Below, one piece after another: positions 1 to 11,340 of a stretch of DNA of 64,000 nt. The position numbers and the translations under genes were made by a program. Numbering within the stretch: the stretch's first letter is position 1; each line of letters opens with the position of its first letter. The DNA is from Monosporascus cannonballus (lineage: Eukaryota > Ascomycota > Sordariomycetes > Xylariales). Under the pieces are notes generated by a model. That model made no database searches and was not told where the DNA came from. It saw nothing but the letters and a program-made list of their open reading frames with translations. The stretch is from contig QJNS01000255.1 of the NCBI GenBank assembly GCA_004154925.1, positions 46,252 through 110,251 on the forward strand, written 5' to 3'.

Positions 1-1565
1 TATTATTTATTATCCTTATTGTTTCCGGTACGATTTAGAAAATCGAATCCCTTATAGTATATACGGGTAATCCGTTTATGGATATGCTATTTCCATTTTT
101 CGTAATCGGGATATTCTCGTCGTCGACAGTATATGGCTTACATTCTGCCGTATCGATCGGGGATTCCGGGACAGATTTTTTTATCTAATTCTGGTATTCG
201 CGTAATTATCCTTATAATGCTTTTTGTTATATTCGCAATATCTGTTAAATTAGCTTTTTGGTTTTTCGTATTTTTCGTCGAATTTTTTATCGTAATAATC
301 TTTATTAATCCTTTTATCGTAAGCCTAATATGTATTTGGCTTGGATTATATTAATAACTTTGCTATCGTTTCTTTAATTATTTCTGGGTTATTTTTCCGA
401 TATAAAGGTTTAATTATCTTATTTTAACTTTTTAGGCTTTTTGCACTTATAAACTTTGTATCCTATTTTGCCATGATTAAAGCATTTAATCTGGTTCCAA
501 TTTTATTTATGGATAACGTCGAATTCCATAAGTTTTGATACCGTTCCGTAAGAAATAAGAGGTACGTTTCGTTTTTTCCCCTAATTAAATTTATATTCCA
601 AATGTAAAACATACTATTCTTTTTTTTCTTATCGTTTTTCAAACTGTCGATTATTAATTTTAATTACCTTTATAATATATCGGTCCAAGGTAATTAATCG
701 TTCGATTCGAATAATTTCATTTTTTATATTATCTTTTAATCCCTTATAAAATATATCGATAAAAACGTTAATTTCATTATCTTCTCATCCGGCCTTAACC
801 GCAAAATTTTTAAAGGTTACGGCGTACTTGGACGCAGGTTTTTTTTTATCGGAATTATAAGAATTATTCAACCGCTAATTGTTTTTTATCCGGATTATCA
901 AAATTATCGCGCATTTTGTTTTCGAAGTTAGTATAAAATAAAGAAATCTCGTTAATAAAGTTTTTTTTATCCGGTTTTCTTATTTCCAGGAAATTTTTCA
1001 TAATAGGCTTAAATTAATTAACCGTATTTTTTGTCAGGCATACTCTTATTGCTAGGACCATATCCGCTGGGTTATTAAGGTTTAAAAAACGAAGGTAAAT
1101 TCGTACTTAAATCAAAAAGGTTTAAAAGTTACCTTTTCCATTATAGAGTTCTGGCTTTTTAGGCTTTATGCAAGCGAAAAAAAGTTAGGCAAGTAACATA
1201 GCCCAAAGTTGTCGAATTTTTTTTCCAGTTCCCAAATTCGAGCCTAAAGCTGCTAAATAAGGGTTTTTTAAGCGTTAATTAAGATTTTAACAATGTTAAA
1301 TATTATTCAGAATTTGACCGTATTTCTAAACAAAAACTTATAATATATAACGAGCTATACGGTTTAACCAACTATTAAACCTTAAGTTAACGAGTTTATG
1401 TTAGCAGGAATATCGTAGAAATTTAAATAATAAATATAATAACATATTACGTTTCGTAATACCAAAAATGCCTTAAGTAATTATGTTATATTGCAAACAT
1501 TTAGTATTAATAAGTATTACAAATTAAAACTATTTAAATTATAAAAATAATAAGCATATTATATA
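1..1565 (-). mobile_element. Truncated Ty3/gypsy relic (gag/protease side plus LTR piece)
   Basis: This is a RIP-degraded retroelement read on the minus strand and cut by the window edge. The first bases (about 20-120) match the same internal segment in two better-defined copies, near 19,255-19,340 and 22,335-22,440. That segment lies about 1.4 kb inside the 5' LTR, towards protease. From about 1,346 the sequence becomes an LTR in minus orientation (start tataacgagc, then the shared ggtttaacca block). It matches the reverse complement of the LTR ending at 33,066. The LTR piece breaks off near 1,565, where a reverse-transcriptase segment on the plus strand begins. No frame is intact. Confidence 0.6.
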
Positions 1566-1840
1566 CCTTATTTACAATCTTAATAAAAACGAATTATGTA
1601 TTTTTAAAAAGTATCTAAAAAAATCGGTTACAAAAAAGATAAATTCGATTTTTAAAATCACTAGCGAAATACTCGATATTTTTCGTACTAAAAAAATGGA
1701 AAATTATAACTTATAATTAATTATTGATAATTAAACGATATTAGTATTAAAAATCGAACATTATTACTTTTAATTACGAAAATAAAAAACCGATTTTACG
1801 AAATTAAATAATTTATAATATTCGATCTTAGGGATAAATA

Positions 1841-2267
1841 TGTAACGAACCTGTTATACGTCCACCGGGAGGTATGAGCAGAGTCCGAAAAGGGTCTTGA
1901 TTTGCAGGTAACAATAAGGCGAGGAAGGATTTAGGGGTATATTCGTTAAAGAGATTTCAGGTATTTTCCCCTTAATTAAAGAACGATACAGTTACCTCTG
2001 ATTAAAAGTTTAAATTAATAGCTAAGGAGCGAAACTAAGTAGGTATTATTTATATAAAAGATCGACTTATTATATATCCCAATTTCTAAAATAAGTATAT
2101 CGTGCATCTATGTGATTTATGTGATCTGGTCAAATTATCCAAATCATTTAGATTATTGTTTTCCATGTCCTGAAGCTAAGGGTTCAGGGCCGGGGTTTAG
2201 CCGTGGCTTATCCGTGATAGGCCCAAGGGCCAACTCCCTTGAGACAGGAACCCCTGTTCCTGTAATA
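1841..2267 (-). repeat. 3' LTR of element B (427 bp)
   Basis: It starts TGTAACGAAC and ends TGTAATA. The outer flank is the TSD AAATA at 1,836-1,840. A polypurine tract lies immediately inside, at 2,268-2,282 read on the minus strand. Confidence 0.92.
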
Positions 2268-2399
2268 CCAAATCCCTTTTTTATGGATTTTTGTCCCAAA
2301 GATAAGAACCGTAGGTTGCCACCTCGGGTTTTTTGGAAAGATTTGGAGATGTTCCAACTGACTTTTATTATGACAGGTCGTGTTTAAAAAGAAAAAAGA

Positions 2400-2913
2400 A
2401 AACCGCGATTAAATTAACGCGAAATACGTGATAATCGTGCGAATTACATTGAAAAGTTTGGGTCGAAAATTGTTGCTTATTCGAATTGCGTTCGTTATAG
2501 GGAATTTGATTGTTTTTTTATTAAAAAGTTCCTAAGTTGTGGTTGTTGTACCCGTCGTTAACGTTTATTCTGTAACGTATTGGATATGAATTCTTTAGTG
2601 AAGATTGGGGAGGAACGGGAGCGTTTGCAAAAGGAGCAGCGAAAGACGGAGAACACCTTGTTTGTGTATTAGGAGGCTGCTAAAAAGAAAACGAGAGAAT
2701 TGGTTAGTTGGATAAAACGCTTACGTTTTTAATAAGATATTTTATATAAGAAGGCTTTCGTTATTTTAAATGAAGGGTATAAATTGGATTAGTTGGAAAA
2801 GTAGGAAAGGTTGGAAAAAAAGTAGCGTCGTATAGATACAGAATAAGCGCAGCTTGCTTCCGAGATAGCCGTTATGGCAAAGGCGTTTATTTTTTTCGAC
2901 TGGAGCGCCGTAG
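2400..2913 (+). pseudogene. Antisense zinc-motif/coiled-coil ORF of element B (continues at 9,721-9,809)
   Basis: This frame is opposite to B gag-pol. YSNCVRYREFDC lies at 2,478-2,513 and SCGCC...LFC at 2,535-2,573, in the same frame. With the first Tyr codon read as a RIP-altered Cys, both are C-x2-C-x7-C. An in-frame ATG is at 2,586. A Glu/Arg/Lys-rich coiled-coil-like stretch follows (KIGEERERLQKEQRKTEN, later LEKQER-like), with TAG/TAA where CAG/CAA is expected. The frame is cut at 2,913 by element C. It continues after C at 9,721, reading DWSAVGVDLSGGSLLPATLA, and ends at TAA 9,807-9,809. The product is unrecognised; two zinc clusters plus a coiled coil suggest a nucleic-acid or protein binder. 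Confidence 0.65.
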
Positions 2914-3307
2914 TGTTAGGACCTAATGATCTTGGCTTCTTACGGACGGTCGGAACCACAAAAGGATCAAGCTCCGACCCAAGCCAAGGTGTCACGTGAC
3001 TGGCTTAAAGGTTTCAAAGCGCCAAGCGCCTTAAGCCCCTTAAGTTGGCAGAAAAGCTTAAAGGGCTTAAGGGATTTAAGGGTTTAAGCCGTTTAAATAC
3101 TTTAAACCAAGATAAAGATATATACGTTCGTTATTTTTATAATTTAAATAACTTTAGTTTGTAATAAAATATTATTATTTAAAATATTTTTAGTATTATA
3201 AAACGTAATACGTTATTATATTTATTACTTAAAATGTTACGATATTCTTATTAACATAAATCCGTTAATTTAGGTTTAATAATTGGTTAAATCGTTAAGC
3301 CGTTATA
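2914..3307 (+). repeat. 5' LTR of element C (394 bp)
   Basis: It begins TGTTAGGACCTAATGATCTT and ends GCCGTTATA (RIP form of GCCGTCACA). The upstream TSD CGTAG is at 2,909-2,913. The first 100 bp retain good GC content. On the minus strand they read an open stretch, SELDPFVVPTVRKKP, shared with the antisense ORF start. Confidence 0.93.
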
Positions 3308-4252
3308 CGTTATAAATTCTTATTTAATAATACCGTTAAATTTTAAGTAATATTGCCGATATTATATTTATTAGTAAATAACCCGAATAGCTTATTTACC
3401 AAATCCTTAAAAACCTTAATACTGGAATAAAATCCGAGGAAAAAAAGGAGTAACTTTATTTTTTTCGAAAGGAAGTTCTTCGACGCCTGGATATTATAAA
3501 CGAATATATTATTTAGTTTAAATAAGATAAAAATAACCTTATTATGTTTTTCCAAATTACTTATAAAAAATTTTTAAACCTTTTAAGCCAAAATCCTTTA
3601 ATGGAATTTCGATTAAATTATAATTGTTTTTAATTTAATGCCAAACGTATTTCGGGTATTTTCTTATTTGATTTATTACGTTTATTATACGAATTAAGTT
3701 TGTAATTAAACGATTTACCGGAAACGCAATTATTTAGTTTAAGCCGGCTATAAGAAAATACGTTATTTTGTTAATTAAAAAACGTAATCCGGAAGTAATA
3801 CGGGTATATAACGATTACGAATAATTCGAATAAACGTTAATAAAGGTTTTCGGAATAATAAACGAAAAAATAAAGGCCGAAATATAAATTTAATAATTAT
3901 AATAAAAAAGATCGGTATTTAAGTACGGTAACGTACTGGTTTAATTAATGTTTAAGTTAAATTAAGGACAAAAAGTATTAATAGCTAAATTTTTCGATAA
4001 TTTAAAAAAAAATATAAATTTTTTTTTAAATTTAACCGGCTTAATTATTTATTGGATTATATCGTTATAATAATTAAAATTAATAACCGGCAATATGCCT
4101 AACGTACTAAAGGAACTAAAAGAAAAAACGATAGTAAACCTTAATATACGGCCAATATTAACGTTTTTCGGCATAATAACATTTCTTATAATATTGAATT
4201 AGGCCTTATGGAACTGGGAGCCACCCATAAAAAAAATTGGAGCTAAATTAAA

Positions 4253-4294
4253 TGCTATAATTGCGGAAAAAAAGGATATAAAATTTATAAATGT
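4253..4294 (+). pseudogene. Gag CCHC zinc knuckle of element C
   Basis: The codons read CYNCGKKGYKIYKC. The spacing is C-x2-C-x4-H-x4-C, with the His replaced by Tyr (CAT to TAT, a CpA to TpA RIP change). This places gag between about 3,310 and 4,500 and fixes the element's orientation. Confidence 0.85.
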
Positions 4295-4599
4295 TTTTTA
4301 TTTAAAAAGTTATAATAGAATAATTAAAAACTTATATCCGAAGGATAACCTAAGGAAAATTAAAAAAACGAAAAGTTTATTAATATAATTTGGCCTAAAT
4401 ATATATTAGGCTTATTATGGTAAAAACTTTAATAAGGAATGCAAAAAACCAGGAATCTGGCTTAATAAATAATTAAGGAATAATAAAATATCTTTAAAAA
4501 ATAGTTAAAGGAATATTAGGGCTAAATAAAGAAAATTTGTCCCGGAACCTTTAATCGATATGGCAGAATATATATTATTTATTGCAAAAGATAAAATTG

Positions 4600-7500
4600 T
4601 TTTGTTTACGAAAAATGAAAACGGTATATTTATAACAAAATTATCCGTATGTATTATGAAAAATTCGATTTTCCTAATAAAACGGGAAAAAACAAAAACA
4701 ATAAATAATAATATTAATATTTTTAATTTATAATTTTTGAAAATAATTTTTTTTAACTGGCAGCAATAAAAAGCTGGCTTAAAGGAAAATAATATTTATA
4801 AGAAAACCACTTTTATTATTATAAGTGGTATAATTACTAAACGAAAAAAAAATTAATTTAGTATATTGTGGAAAAGTATTGCTAAAGGGCTATTACGGAC
4901 TTTTATTTTTAATTAATATTTATTATAGATCCCGATAAATAATAAACCTTAAAGGAAGAAATTTAACGCTTTATATAAAATTTTTAATAAGAAGGAAATA
5001 AGGCTTAATGGGAAATTATATATTATATTAAAAAATAATTTACCTAACAAGAAAAAAAAATTTAATAAAATTAAAAATAACTAATATAATTTGAAGGTAT
5101 AATATGCCGATAAAAACGATAAATATAATAATTTAACATATTATATAAAGAAATATAAATAAAGTTCGATAAATTCGAAAAGGAATTAAAAAACAAAAAT
5201 TATTTATAAAAAAGTTATAAGATAACGAAACTTAGAAAAGTTAAAATAAATTCTTAAAAAAGGCTTTAAACGCGACAATAAAAACCGTTAATAACCTTAT
5301 TACCTTAGATATATAAATCGGAACGTATTAGTATACCGTAATAGTAAATTACGGAGCTCTAAGTGGAAATTATATTATATTGGATATAATTAATAAATTT
5401 AAATTATTATGGAAATATAAGTTAAAATTTTATATAACGATAAACGCCGAAAGTCAGGATTTTGCTTACGATAATGGAAAAATCCTATACGAAATTAATT
5501 ATTTCGAGATTTTTATTTAAGGACGATACCAAATAATGGATTTCGATATTATTTTATTCGGGAATTATAATATGATCTTAGGAAAATTATGGATGTACCG
5601 GTACGGAATTTTGATTAATAAAAAGATTAACTAAGTAAGATTTATTTTACCCCCCATTAATAAATAAAAAAAAAAATTAAAATCTTAATACTTAATCGAA
5701 AATAACGACGAATATAGGCATAAGGATACGATAAATACCTTATTACCTAAAAGGATAAAACATAAAAAAAAGAATAAATATTAAAAAAGAATACGATATA
5801 TTATTATTATTATTAAAATAAAGTTACGGCAATTAAATAATAATTTAAAATAATAACCTTAAAAGTTAAAAAATCTAATTAATATATTATTATAATATTA
5901 TAAATATAAATAGTTTTTTAAGAAAAAATTAGATACGAAATTACTAAAACATAACAAATAGGATTATGAAATTATCCTTAAAAAAGGTTTTTAACGAAGT
6001 TTTATCTTATTTATAACCTTAACGAAAAGGAATTATACGTTTTCCGGGAATACTTGGAAAATTAATTATAAAAAAGATGGATTTAACTTTTAAAGTTATT
6101 AATAAGATACCTTATGTTTTTCGTACTTAAGAAAAATAAAAAATTACGATTTATAGTTAATTATCGGCAATTAAACAATATTATTATTAAGGACTAAACG
6201 TTATTATTCCTAATTATAAAAATAAAAAACCAATTTTATAAAGCTAAATAATTTATAATATTTAATCTTAAAAATAAATATAACCTTATTAAAATTAAGA
6301 AAAAATACGAATAAAAAATAATATTTAAAACGAAATACGGATTATTTAAATATTTAATTACGTTAATAAGATTTACGAACGTATTAATAATTTTTTAACG
6401 GATAATAAATTATATATTACGAAAATATTTCGATATTTTTGTTATATATTATCTTGATAATATTTTTATTTTCTTAAAAACGGAAAAAATATACGTAAAA
6501 TACGTTTATAAAATTTTTTAAGTTTTATAAAATATAAAGTTATTAATTAACGTAAAAAAAAAACTAATTTCATAAATAAGAAATAAAATATCTGGGACAT
6601 ATTATTACTTTAAAACATATTAGGATAAATCCAAAGAAAATCGTTGCAATTATAAAATGGCAAATATTAACGATAATTAAAAAAATATAAGTATTTTTTG
6701 GATTCGCCAATTATTACAGAAAATTTATTCAAAATTTTAGCAAAATTATTATATCCTTAATTAATTTTATTAAAAAAAAAGTTTAAATAAATATCCGAAA
6801 CGGAAAAAGCGTTTTAAAAAATCAAAAATGCAATTATTAACGAATTAATATTAATTATATACAATTTAAATCGCCCCGTCGAATTAGAAACCGATATTTC
6901 GGATTATACGTTAAGCGTAATAATTAAATAACGAAATAATTAAGGCAAATTATACCTTATTGTATTTTTTTTATATAAATTAAAAGGAACCAAATTTAAT
7001 TACGGTATTCCAAATAAGGAATTTATGGCCATTATTATGGCATTTTGCGAATTTAAATATTTCCTAAAAAAAGTTTATATTAGGTTAAAATTTATACGGA
7101 TTATCAAAATCTTATCCGATTTATTACGACCAGAAAATTTACCGGACGATAATTATAATATGCAAAAAAATTGGCAAATTTCGATTTCGTTATTATTTAT
7201 AAAGAAAATTTAGAAAATAACAAAGTAAATACCTTAAATAAACAACTAGATCTCGAGGAAAAATTAATTAAAATCAGTTATATAATTTTTGATACCATTA
7301 TAAAAAAATATTTACGCCTGCGATAAATTATAATAATTCGGATAATACCCTTAGATATATATTAAAAAATCCAGCAATATAATAACGGTTTTCCAAAAAA
7401 CCAAAAAACGGACAAAATATAAGTTCCAGAAAAATGTCAAATAAATTTAATACGAAATATATACGAATATTAACTATATAAATATTTAGAAATTTACAAA

Positions 7501-8690
7501 ACCTTAAAACGATTTTAACGTACGTATTTTTTTCTTAAAATAAAAATAATAATTCAAAAGGTACGACGATAATATAACCTTTATAATAAGGCTAAGGCGT
7601 AATAATATAAGCCTTATGGAAAGTTATAACCATTATCGGTTTTAAAAAAATCTTAGGATTCAATTATTATGGATTTTATTATTAAATTTCCTTTATCCGA
7701 AAATCCAGCAACAGAAATATAATACGATAGCGTTTTCGTTATCGTCGATCGGTTTACGAAATTTTTTTATTTTTTATTTTATCGTAAAGATATTAACGCA
7801 AAACAAATAATATATATTTTCTTTAAAAATATTTTTAATATATATGGATTATTAATAAAAATTATTTTAAATAAAGGTTCGATATTTGCATTTAAATTTT
7901 GGTAAGGTTTTATGGCATAAATCGGCTTAAATTATAAATTATTTAGTCTATTTAGATTATAAACGGACGGATAAACGGAATAGTTAAATTAAATATTAAA
8001 AATATATTTATAATATTACGTTAATTACGAATAAAATAATTAAGTTAAAAAATTACTTATTACTTAATTGGCTTATAATACCAATTATTATGAAAATATT
8101 AAAATAATATTAATTAACGCAAATTTTGATTTTATTCCAAAAGTTTATAAAGAAATACGTAATAACGGTTTAATTAATATTAAAGTAATTTTTACGTTAA
8201 AATAATTACGATAATTATATTAGGAAATAAAAATAAAATTGAAATTTGTACGGAATTAAATAAATAAGTATTATAACCAGAAAAAATTAAAAAAATTAAT
8301 TTTTGAAAAAGGGAAAATGGTTTATTTTGTTATTAAAAATATTTAAATAAAAAAATCCAGCAAAAAATTCGATTTTAAGTATATCGGTTTATACAAAATC
8401 GTTAAGAAAATTTCAAAAAATAATTATTAATTGGAATTTTTACCAAAAATTAAACTTTATTTAATTTCTTATGTTTTTTTATTCGAATTAATAATAAATA
8501 TAATTAAAGTATATATAGTATTAGATAATATAAAAGTAAAAAACGAATAAATATATAAAATAAAAAAGATTTTCGATATATGGAAATAAAACGGATTTAC
8601 TTAATATTTAATTAAATAAAAAAAATATTTAAATTCCGAAAATACCTGGGAATTTGTTAAAAACCTTATTAATACTTAGCATTTATTAAA
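4600..8690 (+). pseudogene. Element C pol remnant
   Basis: Protease-like sequence precedes RT. The RT fingers/palm region near 6,100-6,300 has the FRT-KK-KIT and NY-QLN pattern. The RT box reads YYLDN at 6,447-6,461, where YLDD has become YLDN by G to A. RNase H-like sequence lies around 6,840-7,010 and integrase blocks continue to about 8,690 (compare 29,605-32,040). Dense TAA/TAG codons destroy every frame. Confidence 0.75.
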
Positions 8691-8699
8691 AATTTTTTA

Positions 8700-9403
8700 T
8701 TAATAATAACGGGCGCATTTTAATTAACGGCCGATTAATTAATAACCGGGATATCGGGCTAATTGGCCGCGGCCTGCGTTAATGTGATAACTGTAATAGC
8801 AATTTCCAGTTATTTTTGTTTTTATTTTAAACGTTTAAATTCTTTTATAGCTTTTACGCCTTTAATCCCTTAACGAAATATTTCCATATTACGGTAACGG
8901 AATAACCGCCTTTATTTTTGCAAATAATCTAACTTATTAATAATAATACGTAATATTTTATAAATTTATTTCTTTTTATATTTTAAACGGTTTTTTTCGT
9001 TAAAAAACTTTTGGTATTCGGTTTCCGAAAAACCAAAAACGTTATTAGGGCTTTTATAATAAATATATTACGTATATTTTAAAAACCTTTAAGTAATTTT
9101 GTATTTCGTACTTTTTTTTTTATAATAAAAACAAAAAAATATCTTAAAATCAAAATATTTAATACGTTTTAAAAAAATTAAAACATTAATATGTTTACGA
9201 AAACGAAATATTTTAATTTGATTTAATATAATAAATATATAAAAAGGAAAAATATTTACCGAAATTATTAAAGCAAGTAATTTGATTTTTAAGGATAAAA
9301 ATCTTGGAAAAGGGGAAATCGTATTAGGATTTAACGATTTTGGCTTTTTACGGACGGTCGGAACCATAAAAAGATTAAATTCCGACCTAAGTTAAGGCGT
9401 TAC
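8700..9403 (-). pseudogene. Antisense zinc-motif/coiled-coil ORF of element C
   Basis: This is the minus-strand counterpart of the frames at 10,780 and 14,590. The longest open piece is 9,367-9,089, starting inside the 3' LTR (VPTVRKKPKSLNPNTISPF) and crossing the LTR edge. The first cluster reads CFYYKKKSTKY, a C-x2-C-x6-C pattern in which two Cys codons have become TAT. The second cluster follows after nine residues, with all Cys codons altered. A basic coiled-coil-like part follows down to about 8,830. Confidence 0.5.
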
Positions 9404-9715
9404 GTAATTAACTTAAAGGTTTTAAAGTATTAAACGCCTTAAGCCTTTTAAGTCGGCAGAAAAACTTAAAAAGCTTAAAGAATTTAAAGGTTTAAACCGT
9501 TTAAATACTTTAAACTAAAATAAAAATATATATGTTCGTTATTTTTATAATTTAAATAATTTTAGCTTATAATAGAATATCGTTATTTAAAACGTTCTTA
9601 ATATTACGAAACGTAATACGTTATTATATTTATTACTTAGAATCCCACGATATTCCTATTAACATAAATCCGTCGACTTAGGTTTAATAGTTGGTTAAAC
9701 CGCCAAGCCGTCACA
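9322..9715 (+). repeat. 3' LTR of element C (394 bp)
   Basis: It begins TATTAGGATTTAACGATTTT (RIP form of the 5' LTR start) and ends GCCGTCACA. The TSD CGTAG follows at 9,716-9,720. A polypurine tract lies immediately upstream. Confidence 0.93.
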
Positions 9716-9876
9716 CGTAGGGGTGGATTTAAGCGGGGGATCGTTATTGCCTGCGACCTTGGCCGTGTTGGAGACGGTCGGTCAGGATTTTGGCGGTGGA
9801 ACGTCTTAATTAGGTTTATTGTGTTCGTTAGGTGGTTAAATAGTTTTTAAGTATTTTTTTTATATAAGTATCCTTT

Positions 9877-10432
9877 TTATTTAATTAGGTATTGGATTTT
9901 GTTTCTAATTATTTTGGAGTCCAGTATTCGTTTAATTTCATATTTATCTGGGTTTTTTTCAAATTTTAAATCCGTTTTTAGCGGGGCGTTTTTGGGTGTT
10001 GATTTAAATAGGGAAATATGGAAAATAAGGTGTATTTTTATGTTTTTGGGTAGCGATAGTCGGTAGTTAGTTTTGGAAATGATTTCGTTAACTTTAAATA
10101 GGTTAAGTTTTTTAAAGTTAAGCTTGTCGTTAGGTCTTTTTGTTTTGATTTGTAAAATATTTAAAATTGCGTTCTGTTTTTGGCGCAATAGGTAAATTTT
10201 GTTTTTTTTCGTTAAAATTGGTTTTTTAATTCTTTTTTTGTTATAATATTGCGCCATTTTCCGCTGGAGGAATCGTAGTTTATTTTGAAAACGAACTTAA
10301 ATTATTTTGATTTTTGTTATTAATATTTTTGTTTTTGGAATAACCGTTATTATTTTTGGTATTTTAGCAAGTGGTTATTTTAGTTATATGGTTTTCGTAT
10401 CGTACCCGTATACCGCTATGTAAGGGGATATA
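9877..10432 (-). pseudogene. Element B integrase C-terminus with chromodomain
   Basis: This is the continuation of B pol after removal of D. A 126-codon open stretch (10,257-9,877) contains AQYYNKKR, KTKRPNDKLNFKKLNLFKV, YRLSLPKNIKIH and the chromodomain-like KYEIKRILDSKIIRNKIQYL. These are the standard order and spacing at the end of chromovirus integrases. The frame continues towards 9,721 and then beyond element C at 2,913. It is the longest open part of B in the left half. Confidence 0.85.
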
Positions 10433-10826
10433 TGTGACGGCTTAGCGGTTTAACCAATTATTAAACCTAAGTCGACGGGTTTATGTTAGCAAAAGTATCG
10501 TGGGATTCTAAGTAATAAATATAATAACGTATTACGTTTTGTAATATTAGGGGCGTTTTGGGTAATGATATTTTATTAAAAGTTAAAATTATTTAAATTA
10601 TAAAAATAACGAACATATATATTTTTATTTTGGTTCAAAATATTTAAACGGTTTAAACCTTTAAGTCCTTTAAACCTTTTAAGTTTTTCTGCCGATTTAA
10701 AGGGTTTAAAACGTTTGGTATTTTGAAACCTTTAAACTAATTACGTAACGCCTTAATTTAGGTCGGAATTTAATCCTTTTATAATTCCAACCGTTCGTAA
10801 AAAACCAAAATTATTAAATTTTAATA
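10433..10826 (-). repeat. 3' LTR of element D (394 bp)
   Basis: It starts TGTGACGGCTTAGCGG and ends ATTTTAATA (heavily RIPed form of GGTCCTAACA). The outer TSD ATATA is at 10,428-10,432. Confidence 0.92.
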
Positions 10827-11340
10827 TGATTTTTTTTTTAAGATCTTTATCCTTAAAAATTAAAGTATTTGTTTTGGTAATTTCGGTAAATATTTTTCCT
10901 TTTTATATATTTATTATATTAAATTAAATTAAAAAATTTTATTTTCGTAAACGTATTAACGTTTTAATCCTTTTAAAACGTATTAAATATTTTAATTTTA
11001 AAATGTTTTTTTATTTTCGTTACGAAAAAAAAGGTACGGAATATAAGGTTATTCGAAAGTTTTTAAAATATGCGTAATATATTTATTATGGGGGTTTTTG
11101 TAACGTTTTTGGTTTTTCGGAAACCGAATACCAAAAGTTTTTTAACGAAAAGGACCGTTTAAAGCGTAAAAAGGAATAAGTTCGTAAAATATTACGTATT
11201 ATTATTAATAAATTAAACCGTTTGCAAAAATAAAGGCGGTTATTCCGTCGCCGTAATATAAAAATATTTCGTCAAAAAATTAAAAACGCGAAAGTTATAA
11301 AGGAATTTAAATATTTAAAATAAGAATAAAAATAATTAAA
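10780..11340 (+). pseudogene. Antisense zinc-motif/coiled-coil ORF of element D
   Basis: This plus-strand frame is nearly continuous despite RIP. Cluster 1 has codons at 11,012, 11,021 and 11,042 (YFRYEKKGTEY), and cluster 2 at 11,069, 11,078 and 11,099 (YA-stop-YIYYGGFC). Both have the spacing C-x2-C-x6-C if TAT/TAC replaced TGT/TGC; the last Cys is intact. Next come GFSETEYQKFFNEKDRLKRK, then INKLNRLQK and RRLFRRRN, a strongly basic, probably coiled-coil stretch. The start may lie in the LTR (VRKKPKLL reads across the LTR edge) or at ATG 10,824. Confidence 0.6.

Larger units (their letters stand above)
2914..9715 (+). mobile_element. Element C: complete but RIP-killed Ty3/gypsy element
   Basis: This 6,802-bp element has 394-bp LTRs (2,914-3,307 and 9,322-9,715). 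The TSD CGTAG stands at 2,909-2,913 and 9,716-9,720. A gag zinc knuckle is at 4,253-4,294, the RT box at 6,450-6,461, RNase H and integrase sequence runs to about 8,690, an antisense ORF follows, and a polypurine tract GGAAAAGGGGAAA is at 9,306-9,318. It inserted into the 3' region of element B, splitting B's antisense ORF. The internal region is so AT-rich that frames are broken every few codons. Confidence 0.93.

Noticed and set aside
133..354. Hydrophobic 73-codon frame in the AT-rich block
   Set aside because: RIP turns codons into Ile, Phe, Tyr and Val, so apparent membrane-like frames are expected; the region is a retroelement gag/protease relic read on the other strand.
2789..2995. 68-codon minus-strand frame across the left edge of element C
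   Set aside because: It reads out of the LTR into element B at an insertion junction, so it is not a single ancestral gene; only its LTR part is meaningful.
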